Source: Cristatella mucedo
Taxonomy: Eukaryota > Bryozoa > Phylactolaemata > Cristatellidae
Direction of reading: 5' to 3'
Assembly: GCA_009760855.2 (NCBI GenBank)
Contig: WPIO01000006.1
Coordinates: 2,964,501-3,028,500, forward strand
DNA: 64,000 nt
The notes below the pieces were generated by a model. That model was not told the origin of the DNA. It saw nothing but the letters and a program-made list of their open reading frames with translations, and did not search any database. This document shows, one piece after another, positions 55,030 to 64,000 of the stretch; position 1 is the stretch's first letter, and each line of letters opens with the position of its first letter. The translations under genes and the position numbers were made by a program.

Positions 55030-57165
55030 CGGGAACTGGGTAATAATAATAATAATAATAATTCACTTGATAAAGTGCCCTCAGAGAACTTAATGTAATG
55101 TAATGTAATGTAATGTATCTCCGTCAGTAACTCCACAAAGTCATGAAGACCATGTGGGTGTTACGCAGGAGAGTTTTGCATCTCTTTCTAGGCGCTTTAC
55201 ATTTGCTGTAAAGTGAAATGCAATGGAATGGTAAGTAAAATCATGCTTGAAAAACAAACGAAATGAATGATATGGTTAGGGGTGACATGCACAGGGTCAG
55301 CATGCAAATGTGGTTAGTGGCAGCATGCACAGTGTCAGCCCGCATAAGCACATCAAGGATGAATCACAGGGACCCACTAAATGCTGTCCTAAATAGGTGT
55401 GTTTTTAGGCTCCTTTTAAATGTGGTCAGGTCAGGGGATGTTCTGACGCAGGTCGCAAACTAAATGCACGGTCTCCAAAGGATTTAAGGTTTGTATGAGG
55501 TATTTCTAGACTGTTGGATTCCGAAAAGCAGGTGGTACGATGCTTGGCCTGATGGGGTATTATATCTGACAGATAGGCTGGAGCCATAGAATGAAGGGAC
55601 CTAAAAGTGAGCGACAAAACCTTAAAGTCAATCCGTTGCTTGACTGGTAGCCAGTGCAGGTCGGCGAGAAGTGGAGTAATGTGGCAACTGCGACGCTCAC
55701 GACAGATAAGCCTTGCTACAGAGTTATGCACCAGCTGCAATCGCCTGATCGCACATGCTGGTAGGCCAGTAAGCAGTGAGTTGCAGAAGTCGAGAAGGGA
55801 TGTCACGAATGCATGGACCAACTTGGACGTGGTATCTTTATCTAAACAAGCCCGAATTTTAGCAATGTTATGAAGCTGAAAATAGGCGGATTTGACTGTG
55901 GAGCTGATATGGTCGTCTAACGAGAGGTCGCTTTGGAATATTACACCTAGATTTCGAGCTGATTCAACTGCAGATATGCTGGCAGAGCCAATTTTGAGAG
56001 TCAGCCTTTCCAATCTCTGGATCACACTGGGTTCGCCCATAACTAGTAAGTTAGTTTTATCATCGTTTAGTTTTAGAAAATTTGCTGCCATCCATGTGCG
56101 GATGTCATCAATGCATGCAGCTAGTGAGTTTAGAGAATTTGAGGTGCTCGAAGGCTGGGAGGGATCAAAGCAAAGGTACAACTGAGTGTCATCTGAATAG
56201 AAGTGAAAGCCTAGATTGTGCTTGGCAATCACATCAGCAAGAGGGAGAGTATAAACCGTGAAAAGAATCGGACCTATTGCAGAGCCCTGAGGTACTCCAT
56301 ATTTCAGAGGTACTTCAGATGATCTTTGTCCATTCACGTCAGTACTCTGGAGTCTCCCACTGAGATAGGACCTGAACCACTGCAGAGCAGTGCCAGTGAT
56401 GCCCAGGCGAGATTAGAGACGCTCTAGAAGAACTTTGTGACCGATGGTATCAAAAGCTGCCGAAAGATCGAGCAAAACAAGCAGAGGCACTCTACCCATG
56501 TCTGCATTCCTAAGTAGGTCGTTGTATACCCTAAGCAATGCTGACTCTGTGGAGTGATTAGCTCTAAAGCCAGACTGGAACTTACTAGCAAGGTGTGAGG
56601 TTTTGATATACGAGTTCAGCTGGGCCGCCACGACCCGTTCGAGTGTCTTTGATAGGAACGGTAGAAGGGAAACTGGGCGGCAGTTGCCAAAGTTCTCTTG
56701 GTCAAGTGTAGCTTTCTTGAGAAGTGGCCTGACTACAGCTTTTTTGAAAGATGCTGGGACATGACCTGAGGCTAATGACATATTAATTATGTTAGTTATG
56801 TATGGCAGCAGCAGATCAATGCAACGTAGGAGCAGGACAGTGGGAATAGGGTCCAGAGGACTTGTTGTCTTCTTTGATTGAGATACGAACTTTAGGACTA
56901 GATCACTAGTGACCTGCTTAAATGCAGACATTGAGGTGCAGCCAGGAACCGAGGAACAGCATTTTAGTGGGGAGGTTGTCATCGCAGGGATGGATTTTCT
57001 GATCTTGTCTATCTTCTGTACAAAGAATCGAGAGAAGCGATTTGGGTAGGGAGAAGGGTACAACGTGCTCGCTCTCTTTCGGCGGAAGCTCTCGACGGTG
57101 TTGGACGTCCGCTCCATCTACCACAGAGTACTCAGCTAGCCGGGTCTTGGACGGCGTACGCTTTT
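55030..57165 (-). mobile_element. LINE A (CR1-like), best copy, RT nearly complete
   Basis: About 2.1 kb, 3' end at 55,030 with (TAA)n. One minus-strand frame runs from about 57,117 to 55,426, broken by a single TAA at 56,410-56,412. It encodes the pre-RT region (FFVQKIDKIRKSIPAM), RT motifs (KKAVVRPLLKKATLD, NCRPVSLLPFLSK, LDLSAAFDTIGH motif A, YGVPQGSAIGPILF, FYSDDTQLYL) and the C-terminal domain (RERRSCHITPLLADLHWLP, SFGDRAFSL). The catalytic box is YSDD rather than the usual YADD. An approximately 30-bp deletion truncates the last conserved block. The endonuclease is absent (5' truncation near 57,165). A LINE B piece is nested in the tail. Confidence 0.92.
55092..55180 (-). mobile_element. 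LINE B 3' piece nested in LINE A tail
   Basis: AATGTAATGTAATGTAATGTAATG followed by TATCTCCGTCAGTAACTCCACAAAGTC...GTGTTACGCAGGAGAGTTTTGC interrupts the LINE A tail between GAGAACTTAAT and ATCTCTTTCTAGGCGC, which are adjacent in the uninterrupted copies at 17,690 and 32,735. Confidence 0.85.
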
Positions 57166-57560
57166 ACTGGTGAGACGGAGTCCTGCGACGGTGCGACTGT
57201 GGAAGCCGACTGAGCACTAACACGTTTGTCTGAGCTTGTGGCGTCATCCCGCGCCCCTGTAGTTTACCTTGTATAGGACCTTCCTCTGTAGGCTTGTTTA
57301 GTGCCCTCCTTTGTATAGCGCATGCGTGTGTATTATACAAAGTGTTGTGTACTCGATCGATCACGCTTGAACCACTGTTACCGGAGGGCCCGGCGTAACG
57401 ACCCAGAACGGACATAGATAGTAGCGAGCCATAGTGGGAGTTAACCGCTGGCCCCTTGAACTCGGTTACAGAGTTACCGACAAACAGGTCTAATATATAG
57501 TAGTCCTAAATTATATCATTGACTGAGCAAGCCATCGTGCATACAAATCTTAATACTATT
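57166..57560. other. LINE A flank and resumed duplicate, no gene
   Basis: 57,178-57,260 resembles 18,320-18,380 and 60,470-60,530, an unclassified repeat that may be the LINE A 5' untranslated region. From 57,466 the segmental duplication resumes. Confidence 0.4.
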
Positions 57561-57732
57561 GCCTTCGTGATGGCACATTAGGTAAGGCGTTGCTTTCACG
57601 ACCTCCGTCCCGAGGTCGTGGGTTCGATTCCTGCGGTGGGCGATTCTATATCGCCACTGCGAGCGGTGGTGATAGTCGTAAAGGCTCTACTGTCGCTATA
57701 CAAAAAGAGGCTGTTAAATCAGCTAAGATTTT
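57561..57732 (+). mobile_element. SINE B, copy 4
   Basis: TTCGTGATGGCACATTAGGTAAGGCG... with intact B box GGTTCGATTCC (57,621-57,631), GCGAGCGGTGGTGATAG body, CTCTACTGTCGC hairpin region and GGCTGTTAAATCAGCTAAG end. Inserted where the other duplicate carries the 9.39-10.93 kb block. Confidence 0.88.
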
Positions 57733-57754
57733 TTTTTACGATCAAGCTACGGTC

Positions 57755-59650
57755 TTGGCAGAGGCCAATTGGCCTAGGTACACATGCTATTCAGCCAATT
57801 AGCAGTGGTCTGCAGCTCTGGAAATAGATGTGGTGTTCTGAGTCAGCCAGCGCTGCACTGCAGCTTAAGGTGAAACCGCCCAGCACACTGGCTGTAAAGT
57901 GGATTCAGCCAACAGGTACACGGAAAGCACAAAAAATGTCTGCATATTCCGAATGATACAGCAGGGAATTTCCAACAAACTCGTTCACTTGTTTAAATTT
58001 AGCAGCTCTTGCTCCCCCCCCCTATGACTCACTGATCGGTAGGCAGTTACTCCAAAGAGAGCTACTGTGATTAGGACCGTGCCTTATTCGATGGCCAGGC
58101 ATTAAGTTAAGCGATCATCTCTTTCATACATAATCGGTGATCATGCTAATGAGAAGCCTCGGCCTATCGCGGCAATCTCACGTGCAGCTTTCAGTTAAAA
58201 TTAAGCTGCCAAATTTATGGCTTGTCATCGTGGCTCAGCCTTAAATCTCATAGTTTGTAATTACGGGACATTGCACCTCAAACTAGGGATGTGTAACCAA
58301 ATCTGAGGGGGTAAGCCTATTCCCGCTAGGGCAGCTCTACTCTTGTATATCTGGCATGGATCGAAATGGGCAGCCCTCCTGGCACAGTGGTGTCACCAGG
58401 GCGATCGTTTGGATATACAACACTTTATAAGACAGACGCAGTTTCTACACATGGGAACTAGACAATTCTAAATGGAGAATCCTATACGGCAAGTCTGTAG
58501 GGTCGCGAGACGATGCTGCGAGCAAAAGCAAACTTGTCAGTTGCTCAATAAGCTTCCGAAGTCCAGCAAATGCACCGGCTAAATTCTAAAAGTACCAGCA
58601 TACTCCTTCAAAGATCTGGTTATATGTGTAACCTCTTAGAGCGTCGGAGTGAGCTTCCACACTAGTCAAGAACTTGAGCCGAAAAAGACCTAGCATTCTG
58701 TCCAAGTTTCTGTGCTCGAACTGGGGGGCCTTTGTCCTTCTGACGCCGGCGTCTATGCTAGGAAAACCCCAGCTCGATATATCAAATGTCAGTAGCTTGG
58801 TCAACACAAGGATACGTTAGCCACCAGCCGGGGAAGATGCGTCCTGGCATCTGCAACTGTCCTCTCTGTGAATGTTTCTCCCAACTGCCACCGAAGCTCC
58901 ACGTGTACAGTGGTGGCTAACGAGCTGGCACCCAGTAAATGAGATAACAAAAGCCATTATTGTGCTGTGTTATAACATTTCAAATCTATAGATTTCTCAC
59001 GAGGATAGACGAGTTCAGTTCAAGAAGTGTGGTCGCTCCTAGCAAGCTACGCATTGCTGCCCTCTCTTTGGGCATCGTCTTCGAGCAGTGATGTAGAAGT
59101 GCCCCCCTCCACACCCACCATCCCCAGACCTGAAATACGAGGCAGCTACATCCGAGCAGAGGGCCAGCTCTGCTCCGGAGCATCGGCTTCGCATCGGGTG
59201 CATGTCCTGTGCCTTGTTCAATCAGCACTGCACGGCTGGCGTCACCCGAATGGCTTCATAGGTTCGTTGCCTTAACTGAACGAAATGACTAGACGTTCTG
59301 TGGATCGTGGTCTCTAGTGACTGCATTATACCCTTGATTGCATTTGTTGATCCACTGGTTTATCTGCAGGCGGTCATGCTACCTGTATCACGGCTGCTCT
59401 GCCGACGAAAAGGGGTCCAGGTAGGCCTGTTAAAAAAGGATGCAGGCCGTCTGCTGCTTCCTGCCGTGTTCTGCTGATTGCTGCCGTATGCAGCTTCTAG
59501 CAGCTGCTGCAGCAGCCGTCTGGTCCTCCTGCCTCTGCTACTGCTGCTTGCTGCTCAACTGCCAGCAGCATCAGCAAGCAGTAGCAGCGGCAAGCAGTCT
59601 TCAGCTTAAGCCAAGTGAGGCGTCCGTGGCACCGACGTTTCGCATGACAA
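57755..59650. repeat. Segmental duplication, copy 2, distal block
   Basis: Partner of 10,925-12,850, ending at the CTG-rich palindrome (59,440-59,600). Several 60-80 codon frames occur, but none is shared with copy 1. Confidence 0.8.
59440..59600. repeat. CTG-rich tract with palindrome, partner copy
   Basis: CTGCTACTGCTGCTTGCTGC (59,535-59,554) faces AGCAAGCAGTAGCAGC (59,573-59,588). Same structure as 12,759-12,815. Confidence 0.8.
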
Positions 59651-59689
59651 AGTTGCACATTTTGACGTTCCACAAAATCTCTGCAGGAG

Positions 59690-60290
59690 CTGCTAGCTTC
59701 CTCAGGCACTTTCGAGCATCAGCGTGGAATGATATGCAGCAATCTCAGTTCGGAGTGTTCATGCCGTTGGGCTGATAGCTGCTGTGGTATAGCGAACCCT
59801 GCTCGTCAGTGATCGGAGCCACGGCACCCATCGGCCGGGTCGCCAGATCCAGTCGGTATCGTACTGCCGCCGAGCCGGTGGCGTCCTGGGAGCACAGCAT
59901 CCGGCAGGCCTGTGTGGCCCGTAGGATCGATGCATTCTTCCGGTTTTGCACTACATCCAGCCAACCAGTCTCCTGCCAAGCAAACGGGAGGTGTGAGTTC
60001 CAGCGTTGGTCGAGGCAGCAGGCGGTTTTGGACAAGAACAGCATTGGCTGGCGCTAGCAGCCGGGCGGGCTCTATCCTTGCTTGGCACATGTAATCGAGC
60101 CTGGGTAGTAAGAAAGTCGGCAAGGCGTACAGCTTCTGACAGGGGGCAAGAAGATAGACATGCAGTGCATTGATTTCCTATGTGAGGATCAGGCACGCCT
60201 TCTCGATGTCGGCCCTGGGATACTGCCAACTGGTTGCTGAAAGCCTGATTGGATTCTCTTCTGGCATCAATGACGATTTGTCACACTAGC
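59690..60290 (-). pseudogene. LINE RT thumb-like fragment (R2/NeSL-type?)
   Basis: The minus strand reads KLYALPTFLLPRLDYMCQA (60,135-60,080), then after a frameshift GWLDVVQNRKNASILRATQA and RMLCSQDAT. The K-ALRTFLLPRL and the downstream V.RATQA..ML.S.D pattern resemble the thumb region after the RT in R2/NeSL-type LINEs. No YADD box or zinc finger is seen. Three overlapping frames and stops mean it is inactive. The assignment is from memory and tentative. Confidence 0.35.
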
Positions 60291-60604
60291 TGATACCACT
60301 ATTGAGCACGAGCCTGCTGCTGCACACACCCACAGAACCAGCAGAAAGTCGTTAATACGAACAAGCGGCGCTTGCATATGGTTTAAACTTGGTGTTTACG
60401 TAAACATCCGTAGTTGCAAAGAAAGGCACTTACGCACACTGGAGCCAAGAGAGTGGAATTGATGCAGCTAAGATGCGACACTGAGCGGAAGACGGTCTGC
60501 CGTAAAGCGAGTGGAAACTCTGCTTCGAAGTCATCCAACCGTCACTTCAAAGTCATCAGAACTTTGCTAAGTCTGAACTAGCATGGCTACTTCACTCCTT
60601 CATG

Positions 60605-60708
60605 AGCGATAATAATAACAATAATAATAATAGCACACTTGATAAAGCTCCCTAAGAGAACTCAATTTCATTCTAGACGCTTTAAATTTGCTGCAAAGGA
60701 ATAAGGTA
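60605..60708 (-). mobile_element. LINE A 3'-tail relict
   Basis: GATAATAATAACAATAATAATAATAG then CACTTGATAAAGCTCCCTAAGAGAACTCAATTTCATTCTAGACGC, the reverse complement of the family A tail. Confidence 0.8.
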
Positions 60709-60714
60709 ACTGTA

Positions 60715-61000
60715 AAATGGTACCTCGGCCTACGAATTTAATTCATTCCGTGCCGGAGCTCGTAACTCAAATTAATCGCAAGTCAAATCAATTTTCTCCA
60801 TTAAAATGAATTGTAATGCCATTGATCCATTCCGGACACCCCAAAAACCACTTCGGTTTTTTGTCGCGTGTTTGTAAATTAAAAATTGTACTTACAAATA
60901 ATGAATATTGTTTTCAAAGCAATACAATTGCTACAATTGTCTTGCAATTAACAGGTTTTGTTAATCCTAATCTACAGGTGTAACTTGAGGATCGGATGAC
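60715..61000. mobile_element. DNA-transposon end (Tc1/mariner-like)
   Basis: GGTACCTCGGCCTACGAATTTAATTCATTCCG...CTCGTAACTCAAATTAATCGCAAGTCAAAT...GAATTGTAATGCCATTGATCCATTCCGGACACC follows the style of Tc1/mariner superfamily terminal regions (GGTACCTCG.TTACGAA.TTAATTCGTTCC). The transposase is not recognised downstream; the next 400 bases have only short frames. Confidence 0.55.
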
Positions 61001-61387
61001 TAATAGATGCTAATAGAGCAAGGTAAAAAGGCTGAAATTGATATCTGAGTCTTATTCACATATGTTTGCCCTTTTCGCCGGGAATTTCTGGCTTTCACTT
61101 TATTGGCTGGGCCTTTACGCGGACACGCCGATAAAAACACATTGTTTGCCTTAGGACTGCAGAACCTCAAACTACGATTTAAACAGACTTTTAGACACGG
61201 CTCCGCTTGAGCTTCGCCATGCCGAAAGTCAAATTAAACCGTTGTTTGAGGAACCCCAGTCACAAGGTAAATAATAAGTTTAAAAAACTAACTTGTTGCA
61301 TGAGAAAGATGTGATTGGATAGCAAGAGAATATGACGCTCGGCAGCAGAAGAGGTATAAGAATACATTTAAAGGAAACTTTTTCCAG

Positions 61388-63104
61388 TTGTATAGTAAAG
61401 TAAGGATGAGTCTCATGAAGAGAAACGTTAATGAGAAGTATTCTGGCTTTGCAAAGAGAGTGATGGAAGATGTTAAAAAAGCAACTGGTATTTTACCAGC
61501 TTATCCAAAGTCTCAATCTGACTTAAAAAAGCTGATAGTTAAACTTTTAACGGTTTTTAATGTTTCTAAGAAAAACCACTTTGAAGGCTACCGATGATTC
61601 ATCTTTCGAGCGAGAGATTAGAAGAATGAGAGGTAGATGTTGTTTGGTTTCTAAGAAGAGAGACTAATAATGGTAGAGAGATTGATTATGAACATAAAGT
61701 TTTTACACGCAGTTTTGTAGACTTTAAAAATCTAAAGGAAAAGGTATAACCATCTTAGGTGTGAATCATTAAGTCTGTTGTTAATATATAAGTTAAGTTT
61801 TAACTGTTTATTGGTTACACTGTTATTGGAGGCAATGGAGGTTTATTCAATGCAAAGATAAATGGTGGGTTACCAATAAATATAAATCACAATTCGAACT
61901 TTAAGCGAGCATTTTATTGACATTTCGAAGCGATAGATTATAAAGTTAAAGAACGGAATAAAAAAGATTTTTAATTGTAGAATAGTTGGGGTAATAACTT
62001 TTACGGAAAGTTTACTCAATTCAATTACCAATCTGGAAATAGTATTCTACCGTTACCTTTAGCTCTAGCAAATAAGAAGGCATTCATCAATATTGAAAAT
62101 CTAAATTATAACTGATGTGATTTGTGGTGCATCCTTAGAGCTTTTAATCGGAGGGAAATCAATAATAGAGTATAGCAGATCTTCAAAATATATTGGATAA
62201 TAAATATTCTCACTTGGAACCGAATTTAGGTAAGCTATTTGCAATAAAGAAAGGCAATTATGGATTTCTTACAGTAAAGGATATTCCAAAGATAGCTAAT
62301 CTGTTTTATATAATCATGAAAGTGTATGAGCCCATTCGTCATAGTGGACTAGCGCCTGAACATGCCATGTAACAGAAGGAGCAAAATGTTGACTTGTTAC
62401 TTTGTCAAAATGACGATTGCACTAAATCTCCCTTTGCTGTAATCGTTAACTTTAATGCCCTTTGTAGAAATTATAAAATGAGTACTGTAGGAATGAAGAA
62501 TTTCTTTAAGAAGGGATTGGTTAGACTTGATTCACTTTCAGATTCAGAGTCTCATCAGACTGATTATACGACAGAGAATGATAATGGTGCAGCAGTTTAT
62601 ATGCCAAAAGCTACAGATAAAAAAGATGGTACTGGAAACTTATTAAAGTTTAGGGAATATTCAAATACGCTGAAAGCTCCATGTTGCACATGCAGATTTC
62701 GAGTTTTTATTCTCATCAGTAAGAATGGAAGATAAAATGGATAAGCGCAGAATGATAACCTAGGATACATCATTTAACCATGTTCCATGTGCTGGTTCTT
62801 GCGTTATTGTTAATGCAAAAGGAGACATAAGAAAGTTTGAGTTATTCAGAGGAGCTGATTGCGTTAAGATTATTATAGTTAGTCTTGTAAAAGAAAGTGA
62901 AAAAATTAAGAAAGAACTCACTGAGCTACATATTACGTATGGAGTATTCGATAAAGCATCTGTGAGTGCAGAAGAAAAGGAGTCACATGAAAGTAGCAAA
63001 GTCACATGTTGAAGAAAAATTGAATGGCGATAAAGTTTGAGTTCACTGTCACTTAGCAAGAAAGTATCCTGGAGCTGCTGATACTGCATGCAACCTTAAC
63101 TAGA
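61388..63104 (+). pseudogene. Polinton/adintovirus-like DNA polymerase B remnant
   Basis: AT-rich, plus strand, broken by many stops and frameshifts. Landmarks in order: 61,388-61,597 open frame of unknown identity; ILPLPLALANKKAFINIEN near 62,040-62,100; a Trp/Leu-Arg-Ala block; DIPKIANLF near 62,280; PIRHSGLAPEH near 62,335; VDLLLCQNDD near 62,390; an A-D-F-E motif near 62,695 (the Asp-x-Glu of exonuclease motif I in family B polymerases); and HCHL..KYPGAA...CNLN near 63,035-63,100. These match the N-terminal and exonuclease portion of DNA polymerases carried by Polinton/Maverick-type elements and related adintoviruses. The polymerase domain proper is missing: homology ends where the minisatellite begins. 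Old and non-functional. Confidence 0.65.
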
Positions 63105-63112
63105 GCAAGGCG

Positions 63113-63440
63113 GAGGCATCCGGCCCAGAGAAGACAGCGTCCCGCACAAAGGTAACAGCGCCCGAAAGAGAGGTGGCAGCGTCCGGCCGAGAGGTGGCAG
63201 CGTCCGGCCGAGAGACGGCAGCGTCTGGCAGAGAGACGGCTGTGTCTGCGTGAGAGACGGCTGTCTTCCAGAGTGACGGCTGTCTTCTAGAGAGACGGCT
63301 GTCTTCCAGAGAGACGGCTGTGTCTGCGTGAGAGGCGGCTGTCTTCCAGAGAGACGGCTGTGTCTGCAAGAGAGAAGGCTGTATCTGCCAGAGAGAAGGT
63401 CGTGTCTGCCAGCGAGCAGGCTCAGTCTGCCAGAGAGGTG
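63113..63440. repeat. GC-rich minisatellite, 21-bp unit
   Basis: Roughly 15 units of the type AGAGACGGCTGTCTTCCAG plus two bases, with variants GAGGTGGCAGCGTCCGGCC at the left and GAGAAGGCTGTATCTGCC at the right. Because 21 is divisible by three it gives seven-residue periodicity in every frame; on the plus strand units read like S-G/A-R-E-x-A-x. Confidence 0.9.
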
Positions 63441-64000
63441 GCGGCGGCTATGAAAGCACTGGTAGAGAGCGGGACAGCGCCGGTGGCCAGCGAGTCGGCG
63501 CTAATGGTCTCGGAGGCGAGGGCGGCATGGAGCGAAGCGTTAACGTCGGCGGAAGTGCGTGAAGCGCCCGCTAAGGAGGCTGGCGAGACGCTCGCCGAGA
63601 AGGCGCACGAGATGCTTGCCGAGCGGTAGGAGGTGAAAACCGAGAAGTGGCAGCAACTTTTCCAAACTCCTGGTGATGGAGACGCGCGAGATGTCAGCAG
63701 AAGACGTGAGCGAGACGCCCGTCGAGGAGGCGCGACAGGTGCACTCCGGGAGACCGAAGGCAATGGCGAAGGAGTGGCCGACGGAGCAGAGAAAGGCAAT
63801 CGTACAGGAGCCGAGGCTCGGGGCATCTGCCTCACGGGCGACGTGGGAGGCGACACTGGGTGCAGTTCAGATGAAAGCGGCCGGCGTTAGGGCGAATTCT
63901 CGGAAGCTCTGTGCGGTGGCAGAGACTGGTCCTGCATTGCAGACTGGTGGTGCCGTGGAATGCTACATAGCTCGGCGATGCGGCAAAGCTCGTGCCATAC
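63360..64000 (+). CDS. Possible heptad-repeat coding region, cut by window edge
   Basis: The plus frame from 63,360 runs 89 codons: (SAREKAV)-type heptads, then Ala/Glu-rich sequence (KEAGETLAEKAHEMLAE) to a TAG at 63,627-63,629. A second frame, open from 63,637 to the window end at 64,000 (121 codons), has a similar flavour (METREMSAEDVSETPVEEA). The two look like one Ala/Glu-rich protein separated by a stop and a one-base shift. No domain is recognised, no ATG-led start or splice site is convincing, and GC-rich sequence produces open frames easily. Could be a pseudogene or pure repeat artefact. Confidence 0.25.

Noticed and set aside
55607-56185. Plus-strand open frames opposite the LINE A RT
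   Set aside because: Antisense shadows of the minus-strand RT frame.

Overview
The window is eukaryotic and almost certainly from an invertebrate metazoan. It has phased exons with GT-AG introns, long (CT)n and (AT)n microsatellites, tRNA-derived SINEs, several CR1-like LINE families, Ty3/Gypsy-like, hAT and Polinton/Maverick-like remnants, and no operons. Composition is AT-rich with GC-richer islands where retroelements sit. I cannot name the phylum. Ig-TIR receptors are known from cnidarians, sponges, amphioxus and vertebrates, and this repeat mixture fits several marine lineages.

The only host gene I can support is a split plus-strand gene from about 31.58 to 51.35 kb. Seven exons encode Ig-like segments, one transmembrane helix and a C-terminal TIR domain split over two exons, which is the architecture of an interleukin-1-receptor-like receptor. 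Intron phases match at every junction except between the third and fourth recognised exons. That junction would create a TGA, so an exon is unrecognised or damaged. The signal-peptide exon was not found.

The left part of the window (1 to about 12.85 kb) is a decayed copy of the 3' end of this gene and its downstream flank (about 38.64 to 59.65 kb), roughly 46 kb apart. It keeps a broken piece of the last TIR exon at 5.29-5.52 kb and the same downstream microsatellite. One 476-base stretch (6,611-7,086 and 52,601-53,076) has only two mismatches, while its flanks are far more diverged. The two copies carry different transposon insertions, giving filled and empty sites.

Region by region: 0-5.3 kb holds a duplicated intron piece, a CR1-like fragment, a hAT transposase pseudogene and a broken LTR-retroelement invaded by an unclassified repeat and a SINE. 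5.3-12.9 kb is the duplicate flank, with a 121-bp minisatellite. 13.2-16.9 kb is a degenerate Ty3/Gypsy-like element. 17.6-29.8 kb is mostly LINE debris plus one conserved mobile-element ORF. 31.5-51.4 kb is the receptor gene with repeats in its introns. 51.4-60.7 kb is the second duplicate flank, including the best-preserved LINE (RT with one stop). 60.7-63.1 kb holds a DNA-transposon end and a Polinton/adintovirus-like DNA polymerase B remnant. 63.1-64.0 kb is a GC-rich 21-bp minisatellite running into an open frame cut by the window edge.

Family names come from motif recognition by eye; no database search was possible. LINE families are called A (ATT-repeat tail with a GCGCC/GGCGC hairpin), B (ATTAC-repeat tail) and C here only for convenience.
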